Below are positions 8,939 through 17,611 of a DNA stretch of 64,000 nucleotides, piece by piece. Positions within the stretch are counted from its first letter, which is position 1. Each line of letters begins with the position of its first letter. A program made the translations under genes and the position numbers. The DNA lies in NCBI GenBank assembly GCA_947492235.1, contig CANLLZ010000001.1, positions 1,822,451-1,886,450 on the forward strand, written 5' to 3'. The stretch is from an uncultured Altererythrobacter sp. (GTDB lineage: Bacteria; Pseudomonadota; Alphaproteobacteria; Sphingomonadales; Sphingomonadaceae). The notes under the pieces are model-generated. The model was not told where the DNA came from and did no database searches. It worked only from the letters and a program-made list of their open reading frames with translations.

Positions 8939-9086
8939 CCCCCTCCTCTTCAGAGGAGGGGGTCGGGGGGTGGTGTTGCCACATCAGCGCCGTTCTGAAC
9001 GCTGTTCTGAGTGGCGCACCACCCCACTGCGACTAGGCATTGCTTCGCAACGCCAAGTCTCGTTACCCCTCCTCTGAAGAGGAGGG
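8939..9086 (+). repeat. Palindrome-ended intergenic element, copy C
   Basis: Inverse on the plus strand to copies A and B but in the same orientation relative to its downstream gene. The far palindrome is at 8939-8962, and the gene-proximal one, CCCTCCTCTGAAGAGGAGGG, at 9067-9086. The words CACCACCCC, CTGCGACTAGGC and GCCAAGTCTC are the reverse complement of the words in copy A. It ends 17 bp before the alcohol dehydrogenase ATG. Confidence 0.8.
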
Positions 9087-9103
9087 AGTCTGAGGAGAGA
9101 TCG

Positions 9104-10189
9104 ATGGCAAAAGCAGCAATTCTCGAAGAAGTCGGCGGACTGACAATTGGCGAGGTCGAAATCGCCGATCCCGGCCCGCGTGAGGTGCTGATCGACACCA
9201 AGGCTTGCGGCCTGTGTCATTCCGACCTGCACTTTATCGACGGGGCGTACCCCCACCCGCTTCCGGCCATTCCCGGCCACGAAGCGGCGGGCGTGGTCCG
9301 CGCCGTGGGCAGCGAAGTGCGCTCGGTGAAGCCGGGCGACCACGTGGTCTCCTGCCTCTCCGCCTTTTGCGGGAATTGCGAATTTTGCGTGACGGGCCGG
9401 TTGGCGCTCTGTCTCGGCGTGAACACCCGCCGGGGCAAGGGCGATCCCATGCGCATCACGCGCAACGGGGGCGAGCCTGTCAACCAGATGCTCAACCTCT
9501 CCGCCTTCAGCGAGCAGATGCTGATCCACGAAAATGCCTGCGTTGCCATCGACAAGGACATGCCGCTCGACCGCGCCGCCGTCATCGGCTGCGCTGTCAC
9601 CACCGGGGCGGGTACGATCTTCAACGCTGCCAATGTCACGCCGGGTGAAACGGTTCTGGTCGTGGGCTGCGGCGGGGTGGGCCTCGCCGCCATCAACGCG
9701 GCAAAAATCGCCGGTGCGGGCAAGGTCATTGCCGCCGATCCATTGCCCGAAAAACGCGAACTGGCGAAGGTTCTGGGCGCGACACACACGGTCGATGCGA
9801 TGGCCGAGGATGCCGCAAAACAGATCATCGATCTTTCGGGCGGCGGTGTCCATTACGGGATCGAAGCGGTCGGACGTCAGGCCAGTGCCGACCTCACCGT
9901 GGCCTCGCTCCGGCGCGGCGGAACGGCAATCATCCTCGGCATGATGCCACTCGATTGCAAAGTGGGTCTGGGCGCGATGGATTTGCTGTCAGGCAAGAAA
10001 TTGCAGGGCGCGATCATGGGCGAAACGCAGTTCCCGGTCGATCTGCCGCGGCTGGTAGATTTCTACATGCGCGGCCTACTCGATCTCGACACGATTATCG
10101 CCGAGCGTATTCCGCTGGAAGACATCAACAAGGGGTTCGACAAGATGCGCGAAGGACATAGCGCACGCAGCGTGGTGGTGTTCGACTGA
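9104..10189 (+). CDS. Zinc-dependent alcohol dehydrogenase family protein
   Basis: A 361-residue medium-chain dehydrogenase of the class III-like group. The catalytic zinc site is seen as GLCHSDLHF and PAIPGHEAAGVV. The structural zinc loop is CGNCEFCVTGRLALC (four Cys). The cofactor fold has the glycine motif VVGCGGVGLAAINAAKIAGA. It would oxidise an alcohol or reduce an aldehyde with NAD(P). The start is fixed by GAGGAGAG 5-10 bp upstream; the frame is open further upstream only through the repeat element. Its stop overlaps the start of the kinase gene (TGATG), indicating translational coupling and a shared pathway. Confidence 0.92.
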   Translation: MAKAAILEEVGGLTIGEVEIADPGPREVLIDTKACGLCHSDLHFIDGAYPHPLPAIPGHEAAGVVRAVGSEVRSVKPGDHVVSCLSAFCGNCEFCVTGRLALCLGVNTRRGKGDPMRITRNGGEPVNQMLNLSAFSEQMLIHENACVAIDKDMPLDRAAVIGCAVTTGAGTIFNAANVTPGETVLVVGCGGVGLAAINAAKIAGAGKVIAADPLPEKRELAKVLGATHTVDAMAEDAAKQIIDLSGGGVHYGIEAVGRQASADLTVASLRRGGTAIILGMMPLDCKVGLGAMDLLSGKKLQGAIMGETQFPVDLPRLVDFYMRGLLDLDTIIAERIPLEDINKGFDKMREGHSARSVVVFD

Positions 10190-11274
10190 TGACGACAGAA
10201 GCGCCGAAAATCGATTACCAGAAAGAAATGGTCGGCACCGTCGAGGTCGAGGACCGCGACAAGCTGGACATGGATACGCTGACCGCATGGTTCGAAGCCA
10301 ATGTGGAAGGCTATGAAGGCCCGATCAGCTACACCAAGTTCAAAGGCGGTCAGTCCAATCCGACCTACCGGCTCGATACGCCTTCGCGGTCCTACGTCCT
10401 GCGCCGTCAGCCCTTTGGCAAATTGCTGCCCTCCGCCCATGCGGTGGACCGCGAGTATAAGGCGATGACGGGGCTGTACCCCACCGGCTTCCCCGTCCCG
10501 CAGACATTCGGCCTGTGTGAGGACCCGGAAGTGCTCGGCTCCAAATTCTTCGTGATGAGCATGGCCGATGGGCGCAGCTTGTGGAACGGCGCGCTGCCCG
10601 ACAACACGCCCGAAGAGCGCCGCGAAATCTACAACGCCATGATCGACACCATGGCCGATCTGCATCTGCAAAAACCGGCAGAAATCGGCCTCGGCGATTT
10701 CGGCAAGAGCGAAGATTATTGCGCGCGCCAGATCAGCCGCTGGAGCAAGCAATACAAGCTGTCCGAAACCGAAACGATCCCGGAGATGGACCGGCTGATC
10801 GAATGGCTGCCCGAGACCATACCGCCGCAGCATGCCAGCGGGATCGTCCATGGCGACTACCGGCTGGACAACATGATCTTCCATAAGACCGAGAACCGCG
10901 TCATCGCCGTGCTCGACTGGGAGCTGTCGACGCTGGGCGATCCGATTGCGGATTTCAGCTATCTGATGCTCAACTGGTTCAATCCCGCCGATGGCCGCGC
11001 TGGGCTGGCCGGCCTCGATATCGAGGCGCTGGGCATCCCGTCGGTCGAAGAAGCGGTCGGCCGCTATGTCGAGCGCACCGGGTACCCTGTGCCGCCGATG
11101 GAGTGGTATTTTGCCTACAATTTATTCCGGCTCGCCGGGATCATGCAGGGCATCAAGAAGCGCGTGATCGACGGCACGGCCAGCAGCGCCCATGCGAAAA
11201 GCATGAGCGAGCGCGTCGCCCCGCTGGTGCAGAATGCCTACGCCTTCGCGTTGAAAGCAGGCATGCCCGCCTGA
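10189..11274 (+). CDS. Phosphotransferase family protein (ACAD10/11 kinase-like)
   Basis: A 361-residue aminoglycoside-phosphotransferase-fold kinase. Visible features are the nucleotide-binding region FKGGQSNPTYRL with RSYVLRRQP (Lys/Arg of the beta3 strand), the catalytic loop HGDYRLDN (residues 221-228) and the metal-binding DWE (243-245) followed by LGDPIADFSYLML. This is the bacterial stand-alone form of the N-terminal kinase region of ACAD10/11 and of LvaA of levulinate catabolism, which phosphorylate 4-hydroxyacyl-CoA. It overlaps the alcohol dehydrogenase by one base and lies in the same operon as the ACAD10/11-like dehydrogenase. Aminoglycoside resistance is unlikely. Confidence 0.9.
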   Translation: MTTEAPKIDYQKEMVGTVEVEDRDKLDMDTLTAWFEANVEGYEGPISYTKFKGGQSNPTYRLDTPSRSYVLRRQPFGKLLPSAHAVDREYKAMTGLYPTGFPVPQTFGLCEDPEVLGSKFFVMSMADGRSLWNGALPDNTPEERREIYNAMIDTMADLHLQKPAEIGLGDFGKSEDYCARQISRWSKQYKLSETETIPEMDRLIEWLPETIPPQHASGIVHGDYRLDNMIFHKTENRVIAVLDWELSTLGDPIADFSYLMLNWFNPADGRAGLAGLDIEALGIPSVEEAVGRYVERTGYPVPPMEWYFAYNLFRLAGIMQGIKKRVIDGTASSAHAKSMSERVAPLVQNAYAFALKAGMPA

Positions 11275-11278
11275 GCGG

Positions 11279-13690
11279 TCAGAACTGACGGTTCCAACGT
11301 AGCACCAGCCCGGCATCCTGGGGCGCGTCGGCGTAATGGCCCGGCTGACTGCGCAGATAGAGGCTGCTGGAAAATGCGCCGCCAGCCAGCATGCCCTGCC
11401 AGCTCAGCTCACCCATCAATTCGCGCCCCTCTGGCGCAAGCGACAGGCGCTGCACGCCATAGATCGGGCTCTCGCTGGCATAATCGTACGCCGTGGGTAG
11501 CGTCAGATCGAGGCCCCCGCCCACCACTCTGAGCGGCTGCGCAATCCGCAGGCCCAGACTGTCACCGCGCATCAGGGCATGGCGCTTGCTCAGATCGAGC
11601 GAGAAGGCATTGGACGAAAAGCGCGACCCGGCGTCCAGCATGCCGCCCGAATGGGGCCGGGTGAACCCGTGGCGATAGGCCGCCCCCATGCGCCAATCCG
11701 AACCCAGATCGAGGCCGAGCGCGGCATCGAGGAACAGGCTGTCCGCCCCCTGCACTCCCAATGCCTCGTGCCAATAGCCACCCAGCACCGTGCGGTCCTC
11801 AGACAACCAGTTGGCTCCCGCGGTCGCCTCGAACGGGCCGATATTGCCGTCCAGACCCACGCCCAAAGCCGTCGCCCCGAAACGCTCATACCGCCGCGAA
11901 ACGACATCTGCACCGCGCCTGCTGGCCCCCAGCACCGCATCTCCGCTCGCGCCGTTCACTGTCACGCCCAGACCGCCGAACTCGTGCCGCATGGCGAAGG
12001 CGAACTTGCCCGCGCGGGCAAAGCCTGTGTCCCCCGCCGTATCCTGCGCAATCATGAAGGCCGGACGATCCGCCTGCCCCTGCCCCTGCAAATGGGCGAC
12101 GAGACCGTTCGCGTTCTCACTGAACGACAGGCCGATTTTCGTGTCGGGAGCAAGTGCAAAGGACATGCGGCCCGCCAGCACCCGCGCGCCCGCCGCCTGA
12201 TCCTGTGACAGGCGCAGGGGCTGCAATGCATCGGATTGGCCCGCCGATCCCGGCGCGCCCACCGTGAAGGCCAGCGAGAGCCTTTCGCTGCCAGCCGCAA
12301 CACGCCGGCCATTGCCGCCGACAATCCCGCGCAGCAGCGGCGCAGGAGCCGCCCCGCGCAAGCTGCTGCCCAGCTCCAACCCGTAGGCACGGTCATATTT
12401 GTCCTGCACGATGGTGGACAGCGTCGTCGCCTCCAGCGCATCGCCCATGGCCGCAGAGCCGATCGCGGCATCGTCCGACAACTCGAAGCTGCTGGTCGTG
12501 CCAGCCACACGCGTGGTTCCCTGAGGGGCAAATGCCGCAGCAATATCGAGCAGCCCGCGCCCAAAGGTGCGGTCGGTTCCATTGGCCCCCGCATCGGCCG
12601 CGCTGTCGAGCAGGATCTCGACAATCTCGGCGCCGGTCAGATTGGGAAAGGCCTGCGCCAGCAAAGCCACCGCGCCTGCCACTTGCGGGGCGGCAAAGCT
12701 GGTGCCGGAAAAGACCGTAACCAGGCTGAGGCCATCCCGGTTCGTCCGCCGCAATTCGCCATCTTCGTAAATGCAGCAGACCTGCTCGCCGCGTGCGGAG
12801 AGGAACGATGCAGCCGAATCCCCAGCGGCATTGCTGAAATCGGAGAATGCCCCGCTCGCATCGACTGAGCCGACGATGATCACATTGGCCCCGCCCGCCG
12901 CCAGCAGACCGGTGGCAAACCGGTCAGGATTGGCGGGATCGACATTGGGATCGGTCGATCCCCCGTCATTGCCGGCCGAGACCACGATAACAATTCCAGC
13001 CGCCGCAGCCTCTGCCACCGCATCGTTCAGGCGCTGGCCGGGGAAACTGCCCCCGAGGCTTAGATTGATGACCGTCGCCCCGGAATTGGTCGCCCGGGTT
13101 ACCGCGCGCGCCAGATCGACATCGGTGAACCGGCAGCCATCCAGAGTGGCATCATTTCCCGACGCGCACGAACCTTCCCGATCTGACCGCAGAGCAAGAA
13201 TATTGGCCTCGTAGGCAATGCCCACCACGCCTGTCTGGTCCAGAGCGCCCGCCGCAACCAGCGCGACATGCGTGCCATGGTCACTGACTTCCTGTGCGTC
13301 GCCGGTCCCTGCAATATAGGTAGAGCGCGAGTCGATCCGGCCTGCAAATTCGGGATTGTCCAGATCGATCCCGGTGTCGATCACGGCGATCAGCTCCCCG
13401 TCCCCCGTAGTCCCGTCCTGCCATGCCGCGATGGCATTATGCTGCTCCGGCCCGTCCGACCGGTTGACTTCGGCCGTGTCGAAAGTGGGCGGAGGCGACG
13501 GTGTGGGTGTGGGCGCGGGCGTAGGAGATGGCGCCGGGGAAGCCGGAGGCGGTGTGGGCGTGCTGACCGGCCCGCCTCCCCCGCCGCCACCGCAGGCCGC
13601 CAATGCACCAGCTGCGCAGCCAACCAGCAATGCGCGGGACACCATGCGCGTGCGCGGCGCCGGCTTCTCGCGCGTTGTTTCAATTTGCAT
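11279..13690 (-). CDS. S8 subtilisin-like lipoprotein protease with autotransporter-like C-terminus
   Basis: An 803-residue protein from the ATG at 13690 (AGGAAG upstream). The N-terminus has a lipobox-like GALAACGGG (about residues 31-39), then a Pro/Thr/Ser linker. The S8 protease domain has all three catalytic residues: Asp in AVIDTGIDLD, His in VSDHGTHVAL and Ser in FSGTSFAAPQVAG. After the protease (about residue 390 on) come about 400 residues rich in alternating amphipathic strands, ending VLRWNRQF with a terminal Phe, as in outer-membrane beta-barrels. It would be exported, and is either lipid-anchored or inserted in the outer membrane. A start 18 codons further upstream lacks a ribosome site. 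It is divergent from dapD. Confidence 0.88.
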   Translation of the reverse strand: MQIETTREKPAPRTRMVSRALLVGCAAGALAACGGGGGGGPVSTPTPPPASPAPSPTPAPTPTPSPPPTFDTAEVNRSDGPEQHNAIAAWQDGTTGDGELIAVIDTGIDLDNPEFAGRIDSRSTYIAGTGDAQEVSDHGTHVALVAAGALDQTGVVGIAYEANILALRSDREGSCASGNDATLDGCRFTDVDLARAVTRATNSGATVINLSLGGSFPGQRLNDAVAEAAAAGIVIVVSAGNDGGSTDPNVDPANPDRFATGLLAAGGANVIIVGSVDASGAFSDFSNAAGDSAASFLSARGEQVCCIYEDGELRRTNRDGLSLVTVFSGTSFAAPQVAGAVALLAQAFPNLTGAEIVEILLDSAADAGANGTDRTFGRGLLDIAAAFAPQGTTRVAGTTSSFELSDDAAIGSAAMGDALEATTLSTIVQDKYDRAYGLELGSSLRGAAPAPLLRGIVGGNGRRVAAGSERLSLAFTVGAPGSAGQSDALQPLRLSQDQAAGARVLAGRMSFALAPDTKIGLSFSENANGLVAHLQGQGQADRPAFMIAQDTAGDTGFARAGKFAFAMRHEFGGLGVTVNGASGDAVLGASRRGADVVSRRYERFGATALGVGLDGNIGPFEATAGANWLSEDRTVLGGYWHEALGVQGADSLFLDAALGLDLGSDWRMGAAYRHGFTRPHSGGMLDAGSRFSSNAFSLDLSKRHALMRGDSLGLRIAQPLRVVGGGLDLTLPTAYDYASESPIYGVQRLSLAPEGRELMGELSWQGMLAGGAFSSSLYLRSQPGHYADAPQDAGLVLRWNRQF

Positions 13691-13845
13691 GGCTGCTTCC
13701 TCGCTGATTGCCCCAATTGGGTGTGAGGCTAAACTTAGCCACATGAAGGCAGTCTTACCAACACCTCAACTGCTTGCTGTATCGCGTGGCTGTTTGTAGC
13801 AGCGATGCAAACGCGCCGCGCGCCGCAGATACAGGAACCCGCACT

Positions 13846-14667
13846 ATGACCGACACCCTCGCCCAAACCATCGAAGCCGCATGGGACAACCGCGATGCGG
13901 TGACCCCCGAAAGCACCGACATAGCGCAGGCGGTGGAGGAAGCGATCGCCCTCATCGATTCCGGTGAGCGGCGGGTGGCCGAGCCCGATGGACAGGGCGG
14001 CTGGCAGGTCAATCAATGGCTGAAAAAGGCCGTTCTGCTGTCCTTCCGCCTGCGCGACAATGCGGTGATCGAGGGGGCGGTTGGCGCGCCTGCCTTCGAC
14101 AAGGTGCCCAGTAAGTTCGAAGGCTGGGACGATGCCCGCTTCCGTGATGCCGGTTTCCGGGTGGTGCCGGGGGCAATCGTGCGGCGGGGCAGCCATATCG
14201 GCAAGGGCGTGGTGCTGATGCCCAGCTTCACCAATATCGGGGCCTATGTCGGCGACGGCACGATGATCGACACATGGGCGAGCGTCGGCAGCTGCGCGCA
14301 AGTCGGCTCGAATTGCCACATCTCTGCAGGCGCGGGCATTGGCGGTGTGCTGGAGCCCTTGCAGGCCAATCCCACCATCATCGGCGACAATTGCTTTATC
14401 GGTGCGCGTTCGGAAATTGTCGAAGGCGTGATCGTCGGCGAAGGATCGGTGGTCGCCATGGGCGTATTCATCACCCAGTCGACCAAGATCGTGCACCGCG
14501 ACACCGGCGAGGTTATTCGCGGCCACATCCCGCCCTATTCCGTCGTCGTCCCCGGCACATTGCCAGCCAAGGATGGCGGCCCGTCGCTCGCCTGCGCGAT
14601 CATTGTGAAAACCGTGGATGCGCAAACCCGCGAGAAAACCGCCATCAACGATTTGCTGCGCGATTGA
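13846..14667 (+). CDS. dapD: 2,3,4,5-tetrahydropyridine-2,6-dicarboxylate N-succinyltransferase
   Basis: Lysine and diaminopimelate biosynthesis enzyme using succinyl-CoA. It has 273 residues, the normal family length. The N-terminal helical part ([13 protein letters not shown] start, [17 protein letters not shown]) is followed by the left-handed beta-helix of hexapeptide repeats ([60 protein letters not shown]) and the C-terminal [19 protein letters not shown]. The frame is open upstream to 13774, but AGGA before the ATG at 13846 and family length support this start. Confidence 0.96.
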   Translation: MTDTLAQTIEAAWDNRDAVTPESTDIAQAVEEAIALIDSGERRVAEPDGQGGWQVNQWLKKAVLLSFRLRDNAVIEGAVGAPAFDKVPSKFEGWDDARFRDAGFRVVPGAIVRRGSHIGKGVVLMPSFTNIGAYVGDGTMIDTWASVGSCAQVGSNCHISAGAGIGGVLEPLQANPTIIGDNCFIGARSEIVEGVIVGEGSVVAMGVFITQSTKIVHRDTGEVIRGHIPPYSVVVPGTLPAKDGGPSLACAIIVKTVDAQTREKTAINDLLRD

Positions 14668-14683
14668 TTTGCGGGGCGATTAG

Positions 14684-14708
14684 GGAACGCTTAGACAGGC
14701 CACTGGTT
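14684..14708 (+). promoter_or_regulatory. Candidate EcfG-type general stress promoter
   Basis: GGAAC (14684-14688), then 16 bases, then GGTT (14705-14708). The alphaproteobacterial EcfG consensus is GGAAC-N16/17-CGTT. It lies 38 bp before the small membrane protein at 14746 and ahead of the DUF2945-DUF3008-DUF3140 genes. Confidence 0.45.
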
Positions 14709-14745
14709 GGCGTTGTGATACGAATACACCTCGGAGGGCAAACAA

Positions 14746-15051
14746 ATGGCAGACAATAGAGACGAGATTCACATCGAAGACGATGACGCGATGGCGGGCG
14801 TAAAAACCGGCGCGATGCGCTGGGTGCTGGGTATCAGCCTGCTGCTGGCCATCATCGCCATGTCCGCCGTGTGGATCATCCCGGCCCTGTTCCAGGGGGA
14901 TGTCGAGGAAGAAGCAACGATGACCGGCTCGATCAATTCGGCTGCCGAAACCGGCGATAGCACGGACAGCATCGTGATCGAAGATGCCGATGAAATCGAA
15001 GGCGCCTCCGATGCAGGGCCAGGCCTGATCGAGAACGAAGCCGCCAGCTAA
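14746..15051 (+). CDS. Small single-span membrane protein
   Basis: A 101-residue protein with an acidic N-terminus (IHIEDDDAMAGVKTGAMR), one clear transmembrane segment (WVLGISLLLAIIAMSAVWII, about residues 26-45) and a long acidic, Ser/Thr-rich outer part. No known domain is recognised. A good GGAGGG site lies 7 bp before the ATG. The candidate stress promoter upstream and the three DUF genes downstream suggest a general stress role, which is an inference. Confidence 0.7.
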   Translation: MADNRDEIHIEDDDAMAGVKTGAMRWVLGISLLLAIIAMSAVWIIPALFQGDVEEEATMTGSINSAAETGDSTDSIVIEDADEIEGASDAGPGLIENEAAS

Positions 15052-15121
15052 GCGAAAGCGCAGCCGGGAACCGGAAGCGGGGGCGAAGGATTACTCATGA
15101 TATAATCTGAAAGGAGATATC

Positions 15122-15352
15122 ATGAGCAATTCCAACAGCTTCCAGACCAACCAATACGTCAAATGGAATTGGGGTAACGGCGAAGGCAAGGGCCAGATCA
15201 AAGAGCGTTTCGAACGCGAGGTGACCCGCACTTTGCAGGGAACCGAAGTCACCAAGGACGGCGACGAAGACAACCCGGCCTATCTGATCAAGCAAGAAGA
15301 CGGCGACGAAGTGCTCAAGCGCGGTTCCGAGCTGTCGGCTCAGGACAGCTGA
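15122..15352 (+). CDS. DUF2945 (HVA1/TUDOR-like) domain protein
   Basis: A 76-residue protein with the family pattern QYVKWNWGNGEGKGQI near the start and EDNPAYLIKQEDGDEVLKRG in the second half. DUF2945 proteins are small beta-barrel-like proteins of unknown function. AAAGGAG stands immediately before the ATG. The next two genes follow at 3 bp and with a one-base overlap, so the three form an operon. Confidence 0.85.
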   Translation: MSNSNSFQTNQYVKWNWGNGEGKGQIKERFEREVTRTLQGTEVTKDGDEDNPAYLIKQEDGDEVLKRGSELSAQDS

Positions 15353-15355
15353 GCC

Positions 15356-15547
15356 ATGGACGCGAAAAGCAAAGCGCAGCAACAGGCTGCAGGTGCCGCT
15401 CTGGCCGCAAAACGCGGGGAGCAGGACAAAAGCGACCTGCAGGGTGCCTCGCGGCAGATGTTCGACAGCATGAACGAGACCGAATTGGAGGACATGGCCT
15501 CCACCAACCGCTCCGACCTGCCCGAAACGGCAGAGGGAAGCGACTGA
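15356..15547 (+). CDS. DUF3008 family protein
   Basis: A 63-residue protein that begins MDAKSKAQQQAAGAALAAKR, the DUF3008 hallmark, and ends with a helix NETELEDMASTNRSDLPE. It is highly charged and probably helical. Its stop codon overlaps the ATG of the DUF3140 gene (TGATG). The function is unknown; the family often occurs beside other small stress-linked proteins. Confidence 0.85.
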   Translation: MDAKSKAQQQAAGAALAAKRGEQDKSDLQGASRQMFDSMNETELEDMASTNRSDLPETAEGSD

Positions 15548-15882
15548 TGGCCGACCGGACCCGCGACGAAACCTATGACGAGTTTTATGACTGCGTGAAT
15601 ATGCAGCCCAAAGAACTCGAAGAATGGCTGGGCACCGAGAAAAGCAAATCGGTTGGCGACAGCGATTCAGGCGAAAGTACGGGCCACAAATCGGGCCGCC
15701 GTATCGTATCGATCAAGCGGACGAACAAGGACGATCTAAACGACGACCAGTGGGACCATATGGATAAGGTCATCGGATATGTTCACCGCCATACCGCACA
15801 GCGCCCTGACGGCGACATTGCCTCCAGCGATTGGCGCTATAGCCTGATGAACTGGGGGCATGATCCCTGCAAAGAGGACTGA
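15547..15882 (+). CDS. DUF3140 family protein
   Basis: A 111-residue acidic protein with the DUF3140 features FYDCVNMQPKELEEWLGTEK at the N-terminus, RRIVSIKRTNKDDLNDDQWD in the middle and HRHTAQRPDGDIASSDWRYS with LMNWGHDP at the C-terminus. The function is unknown. The one-base overlap with DUF3008 implies translational coupling. I infer a general stress role from the company of DUF2945 and DUF3008 and the upstream EcfG-like site. Confidence 0.85.
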   Translation: MADRTRDETYDEFYDCVNMQPKELEEWLGTEKSKSVGDSDSGESTGHKSGRRIVSIKRTNKDDLNDDQWDHMDKVIGYVHRHTAQRPDGDIASSDWRYSLMNWGHDPCKED

Positions 15883-15918
15883 TACGTCCCGGAGTGCGCG
15901 CGGAGCGGCAGAAGGCGC

Positions 15919-17172
15919 TTAACGCGGCTCCCCGGCCGGATATTCAATCGGAGCCGTGCCCTGCATCGATGCTGCGGTGGCTTCGGCTGCGCGCATGACC
16001 CGCATCATGTTGCGCATGGACAGCTTCTCCAGATCCTCCTGCGAGTATCCGCGCCGCACCAGTTCCTCAAACAGCGCCGGATAGGTCGACACATCTTCCA
16101 GCCCCGGCGGCGCGAAGGGAATACCGTCGTAATCGCCGCCGATGCCGATCGAATCGATCCCGGCGACCGAGCGCACATGGTCGATATGATCAGCGGTTTG
16201 CGCGATGGAGGATTGCGGCAGCGGATTGGCCGCGTCCCATTCATCCATCCGCGCCTTCACTTCGTCCGGCTGACCCTGCCACAGGGCGTCCAGACGCGCA
16301 CGCTCGCCTGCCCGATTGGCATTCCACACGCGCGCCTCCTCGCTAAGGAAGCCCGGCACGAACGTGACCATGATGATCCCGCCGTTTTCCGGCAGGCGGC
16401 GCAGCACCCCGTCCGGCACATTGCGCGCATGACCGTTCAGAGCGCGCGCCGACGAGTGACTGAAGATAATTGGCGCGGTGACCACATCCAGCGCATCATG
16501 CATCGTCTTCTCGCTTACATGGCTGAGATCTACCAGCATCCCGATACGGTTCATTTCCCGCATCACGTCCTTGCCAAACTCGGTCAGGCCGTTGTTCTTG
16601 GGCTCGTCGGTCGAGCTGTCGGCCCAGCTCAATGATTTCGAGTGCGTGATGGTCATGTAGCGCGCGCCCATCGCATACATCTGCCGCAGCACCGCAAGGC
16701 TGGAGCCGATCGAATGGCCGCCCTCCATCCCCATCATCGAGGCGACCTTCCCCTCTGCAAGCGCGCGCTCCACATCATCTGCGGTGAGTGCCAGAGCGAG
16801 ATATTCCGGATACCGCGCAATCAGCCGCTTGGTGACATCGATCTGTTCGACCGTGGCCTGCACCGCTTTGGATTCCTCCAGCGAAGCGCTGACATAGACG
16901 GACCAGAATTGCGCCCCGACCTTACCGACCTGCAGGCGGATGATATCCGTGTGCATCGCGCCCCGTGTCTCGGTGCCGGTGTCCATTGTGTTCATGAAAT
17001 CGAAGTCGTTGATCTGATTTCCGAACCGACCCCGCAGCTGGATCGGCACGTCATTGTGGCCATCCCACACCGGCGCTGCTTCCAGAGCAGCCTCAGCCAC
17101 TTCCTCGGGCGATTGCGCCATTGCAGGAGCGGCTATCATCGCGGTGGCAAGCAGGGCCGGGATCAGGCGCAT
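15919..17172 (-). CDS. Membrane dipeptidase-like M19 peptidase (secreted)
   Basis: A 417-residue zinc dipeptidase of the renal dipeptidase family. It has a signal peptide MRLIPALLATAMIAAPAMA, so it acts in the periplasm or outside. Zinc ligands appear in order as WDGHNDVP (HxD), MMGMEGGHSIGSSL (bridging Glu), VDLSHVSEKT and FSHSSARAL (His ligands), and the family GGDYDGI stretch follows. It would split dipeptides, or in some members beta-lactams. AAGGAA precedes the ATG at 17172; longer starts lie in the divergent promoter region. Confidence 0.93.
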   Translation of the reverse strand: MRLIPALLATAMIAAPAMAQSPEEVAEAALEAAPVWDGHNDVPIQLRGRFGNQINDFDFMNTMDTGTETRGAMHTDIIRLQVGKVGAQFWSVYVSASLEESKAVQATVEQIDVTKRLIARYPEYLALALTADDVERALAEGKVASMMGMEGGHSIGSSLAVLRQMYAMGARYMTITHSKSLSWADSSTDEPKNNGLTEFGKDVMREMNRIGMLVDLSHVSEKTMHDALDVVTAPIIFSHSSARALNGHARNVPDGVLRRLPENGGIIMVTFVPGFLSEEARVWNANRAGERARLDALWQGQPDEVKARMDEWDAANPLPQSSIAQTADHIDHVRSVAGIDSIGIGGDYDGIPFAPPGLEDVSTYPALFEELVRRGYSQEDLEKLSMRNMMRVMRAAEATAASMQGTAPIEYPAGEPR

Positions 17173-17269
17173 CGGATTTCCTTCGGAACGTGTTGGTCTC
17201 TCCTGCGCTGACCTAGCGCAAGGGTCGCCGAATGCAAAAGGCGAACCGTTTGGACAGAGGAACAGCGAA

Positions 17270-17560
17270 ATGACTGTCGAAGCCCGTTGGAATGGCGAAA
17301 CCATAGCGCGAAGCGAGACAACCGTGATTGTGGAGGGGAACCACTATTTTCCGCCAGCCAGCGTCAATCGCGGCAATCTGGTCCACTCGTCCAAAACCAC
17401 CCATTGCCCTTGGAAAGGCGATGCGAGCTATTTCTCCATCAATGCAGGCGGTGAAATGAACACCGATGCTGCTTGGTGCTACACCGATCCCAAACCCAAG
17501 GCCGAGCACATCCGCGACCATATCGCGTTTTACGGCAGCGTGGAAATCATCGAGAGCTGA
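17270..17560 (+). CDS. DUF427 domain protein
   Basis: A 96-residue protein matching DUF427: EARWNGETIARSETTVIVEG, then NHYFPPASVN, TTHCPWKGDASYFSI and HIRDHIAFYGSVEIIE. DUF427 is a small conserved beta-rich domain of unknown function. GAGGAA lies 8 bp before the ATG. The frame is open upstream into the divergent dipeptidase gene, but that part is not similar to the family. Confidence 0.85.
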   Translation: MTVEARWNGETIARSETTVIVEGNHYFPPASVNRGNLVHSSKTTHCPWKGDASYFSINAGGEMNTDAAWCYTDPKPKAEHIRDHIAFYGSVEIIES

Positions 17561-17611
17561 CCCGCCGGATTACCGCTATCGCGCCGCATCTGCCCGTGCG
17601 ACAAGGCGTGC

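Noticed and set aside
10189..11274. Aminoglycoside resistance kinase
   Set aside because: The HGDYRLDN and DWE motifs are shared by the fold, but the length, the neighbours and the partner dehydrogenase fit the ACAD10/11 kinase group.
15067..15095. EcfG promoter directly before DUF2945
   Set aside because: GGAAC is present, but 16-17 bases downstream there is GGATT and no CGTT-like element.
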